Assembly: GCF_035594125.1 (NCBI RefSeq)
Contig: NC_087171.1
Location: forward strand, 13,854,267 to 13,918,266
DNA from: Scylla paramamosain
Taxonomy: Eukaryota > Arthropoda > Malacostraca > Decapoda > Portunidae
DNA: 64,000 nucleotides
Direction: 5' to 3'
Position 1 is the stretch's first letter. Each line of letters opens with the position of its first letter. Made by a program: the position numbers and the translations under genes. Shown here one piece after another: positions 36,024 to 49,645 of this stretch. The notes beneath the pieces are model-generated. The model made no database searches. It was not told the origin of the DNA and saw only the letters and a list, made by a program, of their open reading frames with translations.

Positions 36024-37493
36024 CAGGGAATTAGTCGTGGCTGAAGCGTTGCAGGGATTTGTAACTATCTGTTGTAAGGCTGCTGGATTAACGCTACTCA
36101 ATTAGTTTCTTTTTATTTTTTTATTTACTTAATACAATTTACGCTTCTTACAAATATTCAACTATATAAAACCTTGCCCGTATAACATCTTACGTTCCTT
36201 TAACAGTTATATTGTGTCACTTTGTATCCCTTCAAGGACTCAATATTCAGTAATTAATGTGATATTCATGCATGAAAGATATGCGATGTCAGTTTCATAT
36301 ATTTTCACACAGTTAATACTCATTAATCATAAATGTTACTCAATAAAGAAAACACACACGATGTCAATATCACACGGATTCACGCAATTAATAGTCGATA
36401 ATTAAGTAATTACGGTAATCCTCGTACACAATACAAACCCCATACAATACAAAACACGTACCATGATAATAACAATAAACATCCTACAATTATTAATTCG
36501 TATTCTATTCATGAGATGATTGATTTCTAGACTGCATTATGCAAATTCTTAAACTCCACTTACGTCTGAGTGAGTCTTTCCGTCTCGCCCGCTGCTACCC
36601 TCTGGTCAGGCTTTCTGAATCTCTGGTCTCTGTCCGCTACTCCTGTCTCCCCTCCGTCACACGACATAACAGACCCTCCTTTTAGATTGCTTACTTCCCT
36701 TTATTTTTAAGAACGTTTTGCATCTGTACCATTCTCATTACAGATCCATGCATATGACCTACCAGTTGGCGTAGTATTTGGGAAAAGACACCAATCATGA
36801 GTTAGTGTTGGCTTTCATGCGCTCAGTTTTCTATACAGTGTTGAGTGAGGAGCCGGGAAGATGAGGAGAGATAACCAGGCGGGAATACGTGTATATGGAT
36901 TTTTGGATTAGACAGTTGGAGCTCAGTGTTCCTTCCCTCTGCTCTCGGGCCGCCTTCTCCCTGATGGTTCATTTCCTTCCTATTACGGTGCCCTGGTCCC
37001 TATCCACTTTTTGTTTCCTTCATGCCTATATCTTGTTTTTCACATTTATACTGCGTTTATTACCTCGTCTCGTCCGCGATATCGTTTTTCATGTTATAGT
37101 AGGAGTATTCCTTTTATTTCATCGTTCGTTTCTTCTTTCTTCTTACTTATTTCATTTTCTTTTCTCTCCTTTTTTTTCTTTCCTTGTTCCGTCTTTACTT
37201 AATGTAGTACTTAAATGTAACGTTACCACAGCCTGCAGCCTACATCTACCCATTTCCCCATTTCTCTCACCTCCCTTCACTCATTAACACTTATCACTAA
37301 TGTTGCTATAATTGCAATTCAACCATCAAACATTTCTATCCGATATTTCAGCTCGGGTGAGGCGCTTAATGAGTAAAATGTCAGTTAAAACAAAGAGAGT
37401 AGTTACTAGGGCAGCTTTCTGTCATATTTAACTCCCATGTAAAATATGCGTACATGATTTTAAACGTTAGTATATGAATTTAGGATATGAACG

Positions 37494-37496
<3 letters not shown>
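36023..37496. other. Unique, AT-rich sequence without recognisable gene
   Basis: 36080-36540 is markedly AT-rich, with 'catgcatgaaagatatgcgatgtcagtttcatat' near 36268 and a related 'cacgatgtcaatatcacacgg' near 36357, i.e. a decayed 90-bp duplication. 36930-37290 is pyrimidine-rich. The 132-codon frame at 36889-37287 is hydrophobic and unfamiliar. Confidence 0.5.
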
Positions 37497-37535
<39 letters not shown>

Positions 37536-37543
37536 CTCTCTCG

Positions 37544-37595
<52 letters not shown>
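37497..37595. repeat. Interrupted (CT)n microsatellite
   Basis: Four (CT)n blocks separated by CCTC or CGCT interruptions. Confidence 0.94.
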
Positions 37596-37596
<1 letters not shown>

Positions 37597-38031
37597 TGTG
37601 TCAGTCTTGTTTAACTCAAACCTTTACATCAGTGTACATCGCGTCCCCCATCAGTCCCCAGCTTTCATCACTTTGAAGCATTCCACTCCCCGCACAAGCT
37701 GACGTGTCCTGTAATTTGAAGAGAAAGCCTCCTCGTCACCAGCAAAGCCATCAGCTCGCGAAACTTCTTGCCACAACTTTCCACTCTTGCATCAGACCTT
37801 GTATCAGCTCCTTCAGTGACCAACTTCACGCGCCGGTGGAATCTCTTATGTAAACTGTGTAGCTGCTCTGCCAACCTCATGCAGCGTGTGGTCCATTTTA
37901 TAATACTATTCAATACAGTCTATTTCAGGGATGGCGAGTCACCGAGTCACGTGATCAGAACAGTGACGGCTAAAGACTAAGTTCAGTTTTTAGTTTACTG
38001 TATATTGTTTGCCTGAAGGAGGTTAGATAAG

Positions 38032-38157
<126 letters not shown>

Positions 38158-38364
38158 GAAAAAGGGTAGCTAAGTCGTTGCTGTTCCCAGAAGGTCTCGT
38201 GCATTATTTGTCCAGTTCTGCCGACGATATTGTGACTCAAATATTGCTGCAGGATTTGTGAGACTAAAATGTGAAGTAGATGCGCGCAATACAAATAACA
38301 TTAGTGACCATATGGGACTTCTGATTTTATATATATTGTTTTGTTGTCTCTTTCCTTCCGTTTC

Positions 38365-38366
<2 letters not shown>

Positions 38367-38440
<74 letters not shown>

Positions 38441-38461
38441 GAGAGAGAGAGAGAGAGAGAA
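38367..38461. repeat. (GA)n microsatellite
   Basis: About 47 units with GAGGGA and GTGAGA interruptions. Confidence 0.95.
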
Positions 38462-38775
38462 AACTTATTTATATGAGTACATTCTCTTTAGAAATAACAC
38501 TATGTAAGAAAATGAGAAAAATATGAAAGATACAGCAGGTACAAAGTTACTTCCCTGATTTTTCTTGTCATCCTCCTTTCGCTTCCATTATTAAAGGCGA
38601 ATATATATTGGAATGTTCTCTTTTTTTTGCAGGTAAGCATTCTTTACTGGACTTTGTGGGGGAAGGTACTAGATGTGTCGGTGCGGGTGAAGAGATTGCG
38701 TGGTCCTCTCTTGATGCTGCCTCTCCTGCCAGTTGTGGCCAGTAGAGGTGGTGTGTGATGTGGTTGATATTATTT

Positions 38776-38923
38776 ATTGTTGTTGTTGTTGTTGTTGTTG
38801 TTGTTATTGATTGTAGTGGTAGTAGTAGTAGTAGTATAGAAATCTTTATTACTATTGATATCTTTACTGTTACTACTACTACTACTACTACTACTACTGA
38901 TAATAATAATAATAATAATAATA
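38776..38923. repeat. Compound (TTG), (TAG), (CTA), (AAT) tract
   Basis: (TTG)n 38777-38805, (TAG)n 38815-38836, (CTA)n 38871-38898 and (AAT)n 38900-38923, with short unique joins. Confidence 0.93.
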
Positions 38924-38944
38924 GGAACAGTACTACTAATTTAT

Positions 38945-38992
38945 TAATGAGTCAAGTAATCTATTAGTTATTCATTGCTATTCTATGATAAA
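38945..38992. repeat. 48-bp dispersed repeat, copy 1
   Basis: AATGAGTCAAGTAATCTATT and following bases to GATAAAA match 39539-39586 at about 44 of 48 positions. Both copies directly follow a (CTA)/(AAT) triplet array. Confidence 0.85.
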
Positions 38993-39451
38993 ACACACCA
39001 CCACCACCACCGCCACCACCACCACTACTATAATTGTTGATGACAGTAGCAGCAGCAATAGGTAAAAATCTTCTCCCGTAAAATGTAAGGACTTGGAGGC
39101 AGCGCAGATCCCAACAAATGAAGGTAAATACATTTTCACAATTCACGAGAGTCTAATTATGTGCGAATGGAACTCATCTGCTGGAATAGATTTGCTCTGT
39201 TCTTTAGGAAAATTCATGCTAAGGGATAACTGGGCCTTCGATTTTTCACGCCAGTACCGCCTAGTGTGAGTGTGACGAGGAAGCAGTAATGAGCAGTGAG
39301 GGAGGTGAATGTTAGCAATATGTCTCAAGGAAAGCGGCGTCCATTTCTTTTCTTTTCTTTCTTTCTTTTCAACAAGCTTGCTATAAAATGAAAAAAAGAA
39401 AGAAAGATCAAGCTCGCAATTATCTTAGTGTGACTATTTTGGGTATCCATG

Positions 39452-39539
<88 letters not shown>
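39452..39539. repeat. (CTA)n microsatellite
   Basis: About 29 perfect units. Confidence 0.96.
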
Positions 39540-39586
39540 ATGAGTCAAGTAATCTATTAGTTTTTCAGTGTTATTCTATGATAAAA
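39539..39586. repeat. 48-bp dispersed repeat, copy 2
   Basis: Second copy, 594 bp after the first, abutting the long (CTA)n. Sequence after GATAAAA differs between copies. Confidence 0.85.
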
Positions 39587-39750
39587 ACAGACGTTTAAAA
39601 CCAAGAAGACATTTTGAAAGAACGTGCTTAACCTTAGTATGAACAAACAAGATATTTACAAACATAGTGGTCTGTGCATTTTGAGGTTTCCACTACATTA
39701 CCCTTTAGGAATTCCCTTTATATCAAAAGCGAACGTCAACCCATCGAGGC

Positions 39751-39832
39751 TCGTAGTGGTGGTGGTGGGTGGTGGTGGTGGGTGGTGGTGGTGGTGGTAA
39801 TAGTAGTAGTAGTGGTAATGGCATTTATTGTT
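39751..39832. repeat. (GGT)/(TAG) triplet tract
   Basis: (GGT)n with GGGT steps at 39756-39798, then (TAG)n to 39815. Confidence 0.9.
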
Positions 39833-40537
39833 GTTATTGTTAGTGGTGATATTATGGCAGGAAAGAGATGAAAGAATCAATAGAAACGAGAAAGTTATGG
39901 AAGACGTTTCAGTCTTTCTTTTTCCTTCTGTCACTCATTTTCGACTAAAGTTTGGAATACGAGTAGAAACACTGCAAATAAGATTAAAACTGAAAACGCT
40001 TATAGATATGTGTCAGTAAACTGCTTGAAAGTTATAAATACGTTTTGGACACTCACGCATTTAGAGAAATATAACTGGGGTGAATTGCGGACTGGGCTGA
40101 CTGTATGGACTAGATTGTAGATTACAGTCCTGGAAAATATACGTAAATAGTAAAGCATATGTTTGACGGGGAAGAACTGTGAGCGAAGGCTTTCCTGTTC
40201 CAATAGGGTTGTAGCAGGGGTGTGTGGTGTCCCCTCGCTTGTTTTAATGTTTGTATGAGCGGTGTTGTAAGGGCGATGAATGTGATGAATGCAGGAACGT
40301 TAGGCAGGAGTTTGAGTCTGGTGAATGTTGGTGGTGAAGGACGGAATTTAATGATAAGGAGGGCAAAAAATGTAGGCAGCATAAAAAAAAAAAGATTGCA
40401 AGTAAAGTAAATGAACAAAAAGAGAGAGAAAAAAGGGACGGATCAAAAAAAGAAAAAGTATGAAAAATTCTACACTGATGAAAAGATCAGACAAAAAAAG
40501 GTCCGGGCTTGTGAAAAAAAAGCCTGAAACCTGAATG

Positions 40538-40539
<2 letters not shown>

Positions 40540-40632
<93 letters not shown>
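40540..40632. repeat. (GA)n microsatellite
   Basis: About 46 units. Confidence 0.95.
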
Positions 40633-40635
<3 letters not shown>

Positions 40636-41004
40636 CATGGCAGTATGCACGCTCTTTAATTAGGTGTAAGTTTTCTGTTTGTATTATTTATTCGTCAGTT
40701 TGTCTTCTTTCCCTGAGTGGTTCATTGCCATCTCGTTAACCCTTTCTTGTCGCGGAAAGAAAACGTAAGAAAGAATAAAAAAAAAAAATAGATATCACAC
40801 TGAGTTTCTTTACGTAAATGCAGAGGAAATATGTTCTGAAATTTTACATAAAAGTACATGTAAAGGTAATGAAAACGTATGAAGAAGGTAAAAAAAAACA
40901 AAGAATAAAAAAAAAAAATCAGAGCAGCGGAGACCTGAAGCAGACATTGGCTTCACTTTTACTGCTTCTTATCGCTTCAACTTTTAATTCATGTGAAGCC
41001 TTGC

Positions 41005-42211
<1,207 letters not shown>

Positions 42212-42295
42212 GACCTTCGGGGGATTGAACCCATGACAGAAACGCTCGCGGCAGTATATGAGTCTGACACGTTACCCAATTAGGCCACGATGGTC
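42212..42295 (-). pseudogene. tRNA-like sequence, probably a SINE head or tRNA pseudogene
   Basis: Read on the minus strand, an 84-base segment starts GACCATC and ends GAAGGTC (six of seven acceptor pairs). It holds an A-box-like TGGCCTAATTGGG and a B-box-like GGGTTCAATCCC at the expected distance for a long-variable-arm tRNA. The layout TGGCC--A--GG, CAGACTCA, then a 13-16-base variable arm and TGGGTTCAATCCC resembles Leu/Ser tRNAs. The anticodon stem pairs poorly (CAG/CTG only), and the B box has A for the usual G of TTCGA, so it is unlikely to be a working tRNA. No poly-A tail or second copy is seen to prove a SINE. Confidence 0.55.
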
Positions 42296-42479
42296 AGTGA
42301 GGCCCGAGTGGATGTTGGTCCCTCTTGACTGTCCTGTTACTGTGTCTGTGCTGTGTGTACTTCGAGTAGTGGTTGGTTAGGAAAGGCCTTTAATGAGTTT
42401 TATGTCCTATTTATTTATTCATTTAGCGTACTGAGTGAGTTTATTTTGTAGAATTTCATGATAGTCGCTCGCTTTTCCA

Positions 42480-42482
<3 letters not shown>

Positions 42483-42552
<70 letters not shown>
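42483..42552. repeat. (GA)n microsatellite
   Basis: About 35 units; followed by purine-rich sequence to 42800. Confidence 0.95.
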
Positions 42553-42558
<6 letters not shown>

Positions 42559-42869
42559 AGAGAGAATGAAGATAGAAAAAAATGAAAGAAAAGAATGATT
42601 AGCCTCTGGATATGCGGCAGGCTGAAGAATAGCGGAGCGCGGCGGCGTGCGGGGCGGGGGCAACTTTTTCAGAGGCAGAAAGAGACGGGAAGGGAGACGA
42701 AGAAAACGGAAGGCAGATAAGGAGAAGAATAAGGAGCGGGAAAGGAGGTGAGGCGGGGCATGAAATCTGAGGGGTAGAGAAAAACCTGCACGAACACTGG
42801 AAGAAAATGAGGAGATAGTGACGTGGGAGGTGAAGGCACTGAAGGAGATTGCCGGGAGTAACTGCCTGG

Positions 42870-43115
42870 TCTCAAGAGGGTTTTTGTTGTTGTTGATGTT
42901 CGTTTTCATAAGGCGTGTTCTTATCTGCATCTATTCTGCTTCTAATGTTTTCTTATTTTCACGTTTTTTTCCTGGTGGATTCGGAATAAATGCAGTGTCT
43001 CTAGAGGCGTTTGGACGAGTTGTTATTGTTGGTTTTCATAATGTGCGTTGTTATTCTGCTTCTAGTTTGCTTCTGATTTTTTTTTCTCGTGTTTTTCTTG
43101 TTGGGTATTTGTTGA
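42870..43115. repeat. 130-bp degenerate direct duplication
   Basis: 'ttgttgttgatgttcgttttcataaggcgtgttcttat' (from 42885) recurs as 'ttgttattgttggttttcataatgtgcgttgttat' (from 43019). Both are followed by 'ctgcttcta-tg-tt', 'ttttctcgtgttttt' and 'ctggtgg/cttgttgg'. The landmark offset is 130. Confidence 0.7.
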
Positions 43116-43494
43116 ATTCCTCCATTTCAATACATATTTAATGTACTTGACGCTTATGTAGCAGTCCGATGTCATTTCCCGTGATTGGACTGGTTGAATC
43201 TGAAATGATATCTCAGTTGTGTCCATTATAATTATTAAATTCTACCTCCCTGACATATGTAAAGCAAGGTTGGTGAAAATCTAATGCACGCGGACTTTGC
43301 AAACTCCTTTCATGTTAGAGAAATTATATAACAAGACCTAAAGAAACCAATTTAGATAAAGTGTGGCGTTAGGAAAGGGGAGCAGGTGTCACATATTTGC
43401 AGACACAAGTGCAGCCCAACGAAGGGATCTCTTAACCTAAAACTATAATCAAAGGAAAACTAGGAAGCAAGAGACAGAAAAGGGTGATATTTTA

Positions 43495-43499
<5 letters not shown>

Positions 43500-43564
<65 letters not shown>
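43500..43564. repeat. (GA)n microsatellite
   Basis: About 32 units. Confidence 0.95.
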
Positions 43565-43567
<3 letters not shown>

Positions 43568-43937
43568 CCGGGCCACTAATGGGTCATCAGTAAGGCTTGT
43601 TGCTGTCTGCCGCCTCATGACGCGTGCCTCTGGGCGGACAGACGCCACCTCACGCTTCCTTCCCCCCCTCTCAGGACTTGCACATTAGCGGTTTGTCTAT
43701 AAGGGGATTATTATTGTGTATGCTTTCATTTGTACTTATTATTTTTTTTCACTGGTAATGGCACATGTAATTTCATTTTTAGCAACTCTACAATTTTACT
43801 CACACACACAAAAAAAGTATTAACACTGAAGGTGGTGGGCTCGTGACGCGATGCAGATGAATTGCAGGTTTCACTCTCTTTAGTTATGTGTGTGAGGCTC
43901 TCCGCGGAATCGGCGGTTTATGAATAACTCGTCTTTC

Positions 43938-44006
<69 letters not shown>
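43938..44006. repeat. (TTA)n microsatellite
   Basis: About 23 perfect units. Confidence 0.95.
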
Positions 44007-44171
44007 CCATTTGTGCGTAGCGTTCAAATAGAAAATCTGAAAGAAAAATAATTAAGCGAAATAGGATTTTGAAGACTAAGTACACAGCCTTCGGTCTGAG
44101 GCTGGTGGCAGGGAGTGGGATGTTCAGCGCCTGATTATATTGACTCAGAGGACGCCCTCTCCTCCTGCTAC

Positions 44172-44173
<2 letters not shown>

Positions 44174-44242
<69 letters not shown>
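44174..44242. repeat. (GT)n microsatellite
   Basis: About 34 units. The stretch 44243-44810 has overlapping frames on both strands (44140-44496 plus; 44363-44605 and 44578-44808 minus) that look less repetitive than elsewhere but match no family I recognise. Confidence 0.95.
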
Positions 44243-44243
<1 letters not shown>

Positions 44244-44876
44244 TCTCAAGAAATCTCGTCTACCGCCCTGTGAAACAGAGTTGATTGCTTCACAAGCTCG
44301 AAGAAAAATTGCTTCTCGATTGGAACAGCATTATTTTTTGTTGGACCAAAGTAAAACTCTTCCTATTGGTGGTGTCTTCCTTCTCCAACATTTGGGAGAG
44401 GAACTGAATGGGCCGCAATCATCCAAGGAACGGACCAGTAACAGTGGTCTGGCTGGCCCCAGTACGTGTCTGCTGCCTCCTCGTGCACGACATTAGGGAA
44501 AAAAATTATATTGTACGGAAAGAAGAAAACGACCTCTGCTTGACAAGCAGTTGAGAACAGTCTTGCAATATACACATTTAACTGAGATTCGTCTCGGCCT
44601 GACACGAGTCTTTTTCATAAGCTGCCTCAATTAGTTTGTAGTGTGCTACGGCATTTGGTGTGCAAGCTTTGTGCCTTTGTGTCCCGACGCCGCTCCAAAT
44701 AGCTGCTGGCTGCCGGATGGAGCTCCGTGCACTATAACAATCCTTGCACACACTTTCAACGCCTGCAGGTGAGCGACACTGAGTGATGAATATTGGTAAA
44801 GTGTACAACGAGATATTCTCATGCCAAGTATATCAATAGATATTCAAAATATCCTTATAGATTAACCTAGATCCCT

Positions 44877-45047
44877 TCAGAGCAAATGTATATGCGGCCT
44901 GAGGCGGTGGCGTGGCTGCCACAGCGAGCGGCAGTCGGCTTGAAGAGGGGCCGCCGGGCACACTGGTTGGAAGGGAAGCGGCGTCAGGCCGATGAAATAC
45001 AAAGAGGAAATCGTATGCGACCATCGGTCCCTGAGTGGTTGCACTTC
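44877..45047 (-). other. Weak candidate exon (minus strand)
   Basis: On the minus strand a good 3' splice site (CCCTCTCCCCATTCCCAG/GAAG) ends at 45048. A frame entered in phase 0 stays open for 56 codons to TGA at 44877-44879. It begins EVQPLRDRWSH and carries three Cys; no family is recognised. The region is GC-richer than its surroundings. A second frame (44833-45078) is also open here, so coding status is uncertain. It could follow the candidate exon at 47069-47242, whose donor is also phase 0. Confidence 0.18.
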
Positions 45048-45658
45048 CTGGGAATGGGGAGAGGGAGGGTGCAGTCAAGATTGCGGGAAAGACTCACTTT
45101 TCAGTCTACCGTTGCTCGGGATCGATGGTGACGACACAACGAGGGAGTAACCTGGTGAATTGTGGGTGAGCGGCGCTGCTGTAGACTGACCGTGTGTGTA
45201 TGTGTGTGTGTGTATGTGTGAAAAGAACATTAATACTTTATAATAATCGGTTTGTTCAAAGTGAAATAAGCCGACAGTATGCGTCTTAAAAATATGAACG
45301 TCAGGAAGTTAACACACTTTTAAGTACAGGAGTAAGCAGCACACAGTGGTTTGATGTGTGATTGTTCCTGGAGATGTCTGGTGATGAGGTAGCTGAAGTA
45401 CCGCAGGTGATTGCTTTGGAGGGAGACCTGGTGTAGTGTGTAACTCAATCGTGGTGTGGAGGAAGTGTTCAGGGTGCCAATCGCTGGGGGGGCGAGGGGG
45501 GTTGTATATAGATAACGCACACGATGATGGAGATGCAGTGGTGTAAGTGACGATAGTTCTAAACCTGGCATGGGAGTAGGGATTAGGACACAGGCTTTTT
45601 GTTCTCTCACTAATGCTGTTTTCAAATGCCACGGAAATGAGTAGTCGGGTACACGTGG

Positions 45659-45788
<130 letters not shown>

Positions 45789-45938
45789 GCGTTCAATCAC
45801 AGTCGAGAAGGGCCAAGAACAGTAACATTCGCTCCAGTGTCAACAATGAATTTTTTTTTTCTTTTTAGCAACCTGAGTGGAATATCAGAGCGTGAATATC
45901 AGTCTGGCAAATGAGCGGCAAGAGAGTCACCGTGATTC

Positions 45939-45966
45939 AGTGTGTGTGTGTGTGTGTGTGTGTGTG
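45939..45966. repeat. (GT)n microsatellite
   Basis: About 14 units. Confidence 0.9.
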
Positions 45967-46154
45967 CGCTCATACTCCAAGAAGAAAGCCATTCCTTAAC
46001 ACGGTTCAACACGCGAACATGCAATATGAACGTCAGGTACAATGCATATATATTTATATATATACTTTTGTCTGCCAGTATCTCGAACGACTATTAAATT
46101 CTGTTACAGTCTGAATACATTGGCTCGTCTCATGACATTGTTTTGTTGTCCGTG

Positions 46155-46268
<114 letters not shown>

Positions 46269-46562
46269 CTTCTTCTCAAACACTATGATATGACAGTAAC
46301 GACAATAACACGTATTTTTAGTGTTCATGTTACTAGTGATACTTGTTTCTTATTATCAAGTCTTAACACTACTACTATTGTTACTGCTGCTGCTCCTGAT
46401 ACTATTACTACTACTACTTTCTGCAGTTACTATTCTGCACAAGAACATTAACAGCGCAACTCTCTTTCGGCGCAGCAAAATGACACCTTTGGGGGTAAAC
46501 GAGATGCAGAGAGTGTGTGGGGGAGAGAAAAGGGATGCTGTAAGAGGAGGAAGAGGAAGGTA

Positions 46563-46691
46563 AGGAGGAGGAGGAGGAGGAGGAGGAGGAGGAGGAGGAG
46601 GAGGAGGAGGAGGAGGAGGAGGAGGAGGAGGAGCAGAAGAAGAAGAAGAAGAAGAAGAAGAAGAAGAAGAAGAAGGAGGAGGAGGAGGAGG
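46563..46691. repeat. (GGA)n / (GAA)n homopurine tract
   Basis: (GGA)n to 46632, (AGA)n to about 46674, then (GGA)n. Poly-R, poly-P and poly-S frames here are artefacts. Purine-rich sequence continues to 46800. Confidence 0.95.
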
Positions 46692-47068
46692 GAATATCAC
46701 ATGGGCCACATGAGCGGGAATGGGAAGAGGCTGGGGAGGAAGGGAGGGAGGGAGAGAGAGAAGAAGGGAGGGAGGAGGGGAGAGAAACCATGCAGTGGAA
46801 GCGGGAACATTAAGACACCAAGAAATGGAGGCAAGAGGAAAAAAGCACGAGATTCACGCCATGAGAATAACCATTGAAGACATTTGTTAGGCCAACGCTG
46901 AGGCTTATCGTGAGCCCAGTGTGAGGCGAGAAGGAGGAGGAAAAGGAGGACGAAGAAGAGGAGGAAGAGGAGGAGGAGACAGTGTATGTTCTGGTGTCGT
47001 GTGGTACTGTCTGTCACCACCACCACCACTACCACTACAACCACCACCTGCATCTCCCGGTCCCTCAC

Positions 47069-47242
47069 CTGCACCTCAGCACAAATCACCCCCATAGTCA
47101 GTCCAGTGTGGGGCGTGCAGCTTCCCAAAGGGGACCGAACCTTGTCAGCCGCCGCCACAACTCGCCTCCTCTGTGACACGCACGACACTCGCACCTTGTA
47201 CTGAGTCCCGCGGGTCCTTCCTCGTCTCTGGAGCACCCAGAT
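47069..47242 (-). other. Weak candidate exon (minus strand), 174 bp
   Basis: A minus-strand 3' splice-like site CTCTCCCGCCCTTAG precedes 47242, and a strong 5' splice-like site CAG/GTGAGG follows 47069. The interval is exactly 58 codons and open in the frame beginning IWVLQRR and ending GVICAEVQ. It includes YKVRVSCVSQRRRVVAAADK. Non-repetitive and GC-rich. No protein family is recognised, and a GC-rich 174-bp frame without stops is not rare, so this is a suggestion only. Confidence 0.22.
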
Positions 47243-47371
47243 CTAAGGGCGGGAGAGGCGTCGCGTCTTGCAGTGTTGGCGGTGGCTGGCGGCCTTCTCC
47301 CTCCCTCGAGACTCTTACACAAAGAAGGTTTTGTCTTCGTGTTGTGTCCCGGCACAGAGCAAAAACCTTTC

Positions 47372-47373
<2 letters not shown>

Positions 47374-47447
<74 letters not shown>
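47374..47447. repeat. (GT)n microsatellite
   Basis: About 37 units. Confidence 0.95.
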
Positions 47448-47448
<1 letters not shown>

Positions 47449-47728
47449 CCTAGTATTCAAGAGGCTTTCTTCCACGTATAACCAAACTACTCAACAATTT
47501 TCCAACTTGCTTTTTTCTATTTATTTATTTATTTGTAAATTTATTTATTTTTCCAAGGCTGATCCCTCCTCCGGGGCACATTTGGGTTTCATGTACACTC
47601 CAGATGAACTGACATTTTAGCCTGCACTAACAACAGTAATGGTAATGACACTAATAAGAGTAAAAAAAAAAAAAATAACAAAAATAATGGATAGATAAGC
47701 GTTTTGCATAATAGACATACTGAGAGAG

Positions 47729-47912
<184 letters not shown>

Positions 47913-48077
47913 TAAACGCCACACGTTAAGGGGGCGTTTCAAAACCGGTAGTTAGCGTTGCCACGGGGGTCCTGAAGGACGTTTCTTCTTAATGAGCCGC
48001 GGTGTTGCTGGTGGTGAGCAGGAGGAAGAGAAGGAGGAGGAGAAGGAGGAAGAGGAGGAGGAGTAGGAGTCTAAGTG

Positions 48078-48260
48078 ATGGCTGGGTGAAGAGTGGGGGG
48101 ATGTAGCGTGTAGGTGTGTTAGAAAGGTTACAAAGACAAGGAGAAGGAGGGAGAGGAGAAGGAAGAGGAGAAGGAGGATGCTTGATGGTGCCTGGATGGA
48201 GTGAGGGAGTGGGTGGTGTCTTGCAATGGTTAGGTGCGCCAGAAAGATTATGGGACATTT
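48078..48260. repeat. 120-bp degenerate direct duplication
   Basis: 'ggctgggtgaagagtggggggatg' (48080) with 'aggtgtgttagaaaggttac' (48111) recurs as 'gcctggatggagtgagggagtgg' (48189) with 'aggtgcgccagaaagattat' (48231). Each is accompanied by GGA-rich purine sequence. Confidence 0.65.
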
Positions 48261-48394
48261 GGCAGGACTTCTGAGCGGCGTGCATGGAGTGTACAGTGCA
48301 GGATGGATTGGTTGGGTGAGGATGAGTGGCGTGAGGTGATGCCCGCCGCCCGCTTCATGTCAGGTCTTCAGTGGCTGGATCTGAAGTGTCTCGG

Positions 48395-48612
48395 TAGCTT
48401 GCAGGTGTGTTTCGTTAAGGTAAAGAAAAGGATATATGAAATTAGAATGTGTTAGTGAAAAATGAATGTCATGAAAAAAACAAAAATAAAGATAGATGAA
48501 AGGAACAGAAGTAGAATAAAAAAAAAAAATTGTGGAGATAGCTTTCAGGTGTGTTTCGTTTAGGTAAAGAGAAGCACATATGAAATTAGGATGTATTACT
48601 AAAATAAATGAA
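48395..48612. repeat. 144-bp direct duplication (two copies)
   Basis: 'tagcttgcaggtgtgtttcgttaaggtaaaga' (48395) recurs as 'tagctttcaggtgtgtttcgtttaggtaaaga' (48539). Both continue with 'a-atatgaaattag-atgt-tta-t-aaa-aatgaat'. About 85 percent alike by eye over 70 bases. Confidence 0.85.
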
Positions 48613-48973
48613 TAAATAACTAAATAAACAAGTGATAAAAACAGAAATGAAAAACAACAACAACAGAAATGCTGAGAAATGCTACCACTGCAGTTTGTCA
48701 GTGTGCTGGTTACATTTGCCTAAAACTCACTGAAGGAGATTACATGTACATCAGAAAATAAGCAGATTACAAAAGGAACAGTTGACCTACACAAGGCAGA
48801 TTTAACTGTAATGTACCGTAATAGTCTGACTCATTTAACAAGGTCAGGGGTTCAGCATTTGACTGCAGTAAACAATATGACCTCGTGCAATATATCGAAA
48901 TAAAACGTTAGAGAAACTGGGACATATTGCTGTATAAGATGATGAGCAATATTTGAGTTAATGCAATAATTCT

Positions 48974-48974
48974 C

Positions 48975-49021
<47 letters not shown>
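48974..49021. repeat. (ATC)n microsatellite
   Basis: Sixteen units. Confidence 0.95.
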
Positions 49022-49022
<1 letters not shown>

Positions 49023-49118
49023 GGAGCAACACAAGACATAACACCATTACCGCCGTTGTTGCATTTTTGTCATCATCATAATAGTATTTCCCAATGCGGC
49101 GCCATCTCATTTTGTGTC

Positions 49119-49219
49119 CCCTCCTCCTCCTCCTCCTCCTCCTCCTCCTCCTCCTCCTCCTCCTCCTCCTCCTCCTCCTCCTCCTCCTCCTCCTCCTCCT
49201 CCTCCTCCTCCTCCTCCTC
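49119..49219. repeat. (CCT)n microsatellite, 100 bp
   Basis: About 33 perfect units. Homopolymer frames here (poly-S, poly-L, poly-P, and poly-R on the minus strand) are artefacts. Confidence 0.96.
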
Positions 49220-49371
49220 TTCCTCCTCCTCTTTCTTCCCTTTTTACTCCTCCTCTCTTCACTTACCCCCATCATAAGGGCCTCTTCTACTCCTCTCCGT
49301 CTCCTTTCCCCCCTTCATTATCCATAATTGTATTGCCATCATTATCTCATTCTTGTTGACTACCACCATCA

Positions 49372-49372
49372 A

Positions 49373-49446
<74 letters not shown>
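49372..49446. repeat. (CTA)n microsatellite
   Basis: About 25 perfect units. Confidence 0.95.
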
Positions 49447-49539
49447 TAACAATAACCAGTGCTGAGAATTGTAATGATAATGATAATGTATGGGTTATGA
49501 ATGATATCAAAACATGGCTTTCATTATCCATAGAGTTAT

Positions 49540-49645
<106 letters not shown>

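Noticed and set aside
40470..40500. Hammerhead-ribozyme-like CTGATGA near 40477
   Set aside because: No GAAA core or third helix follows at a suitable distance; a single heptamer is not evidence.
44363..44808. Non-repetitive minus-strand frames (76 and 80 codons) as a host gene
   Set aside because: No recognisable family, competing open frame on the plus strand, and no convincing donor site; kept only as a note.
46515..46877. Arginine-rich 120-codon frame resembling a basic nuclear protein
   Set aside because: The Arg run is the translation of (GGA)n/(AGA)n; the other frames give poly-G/E/K, so there is no coding bias.
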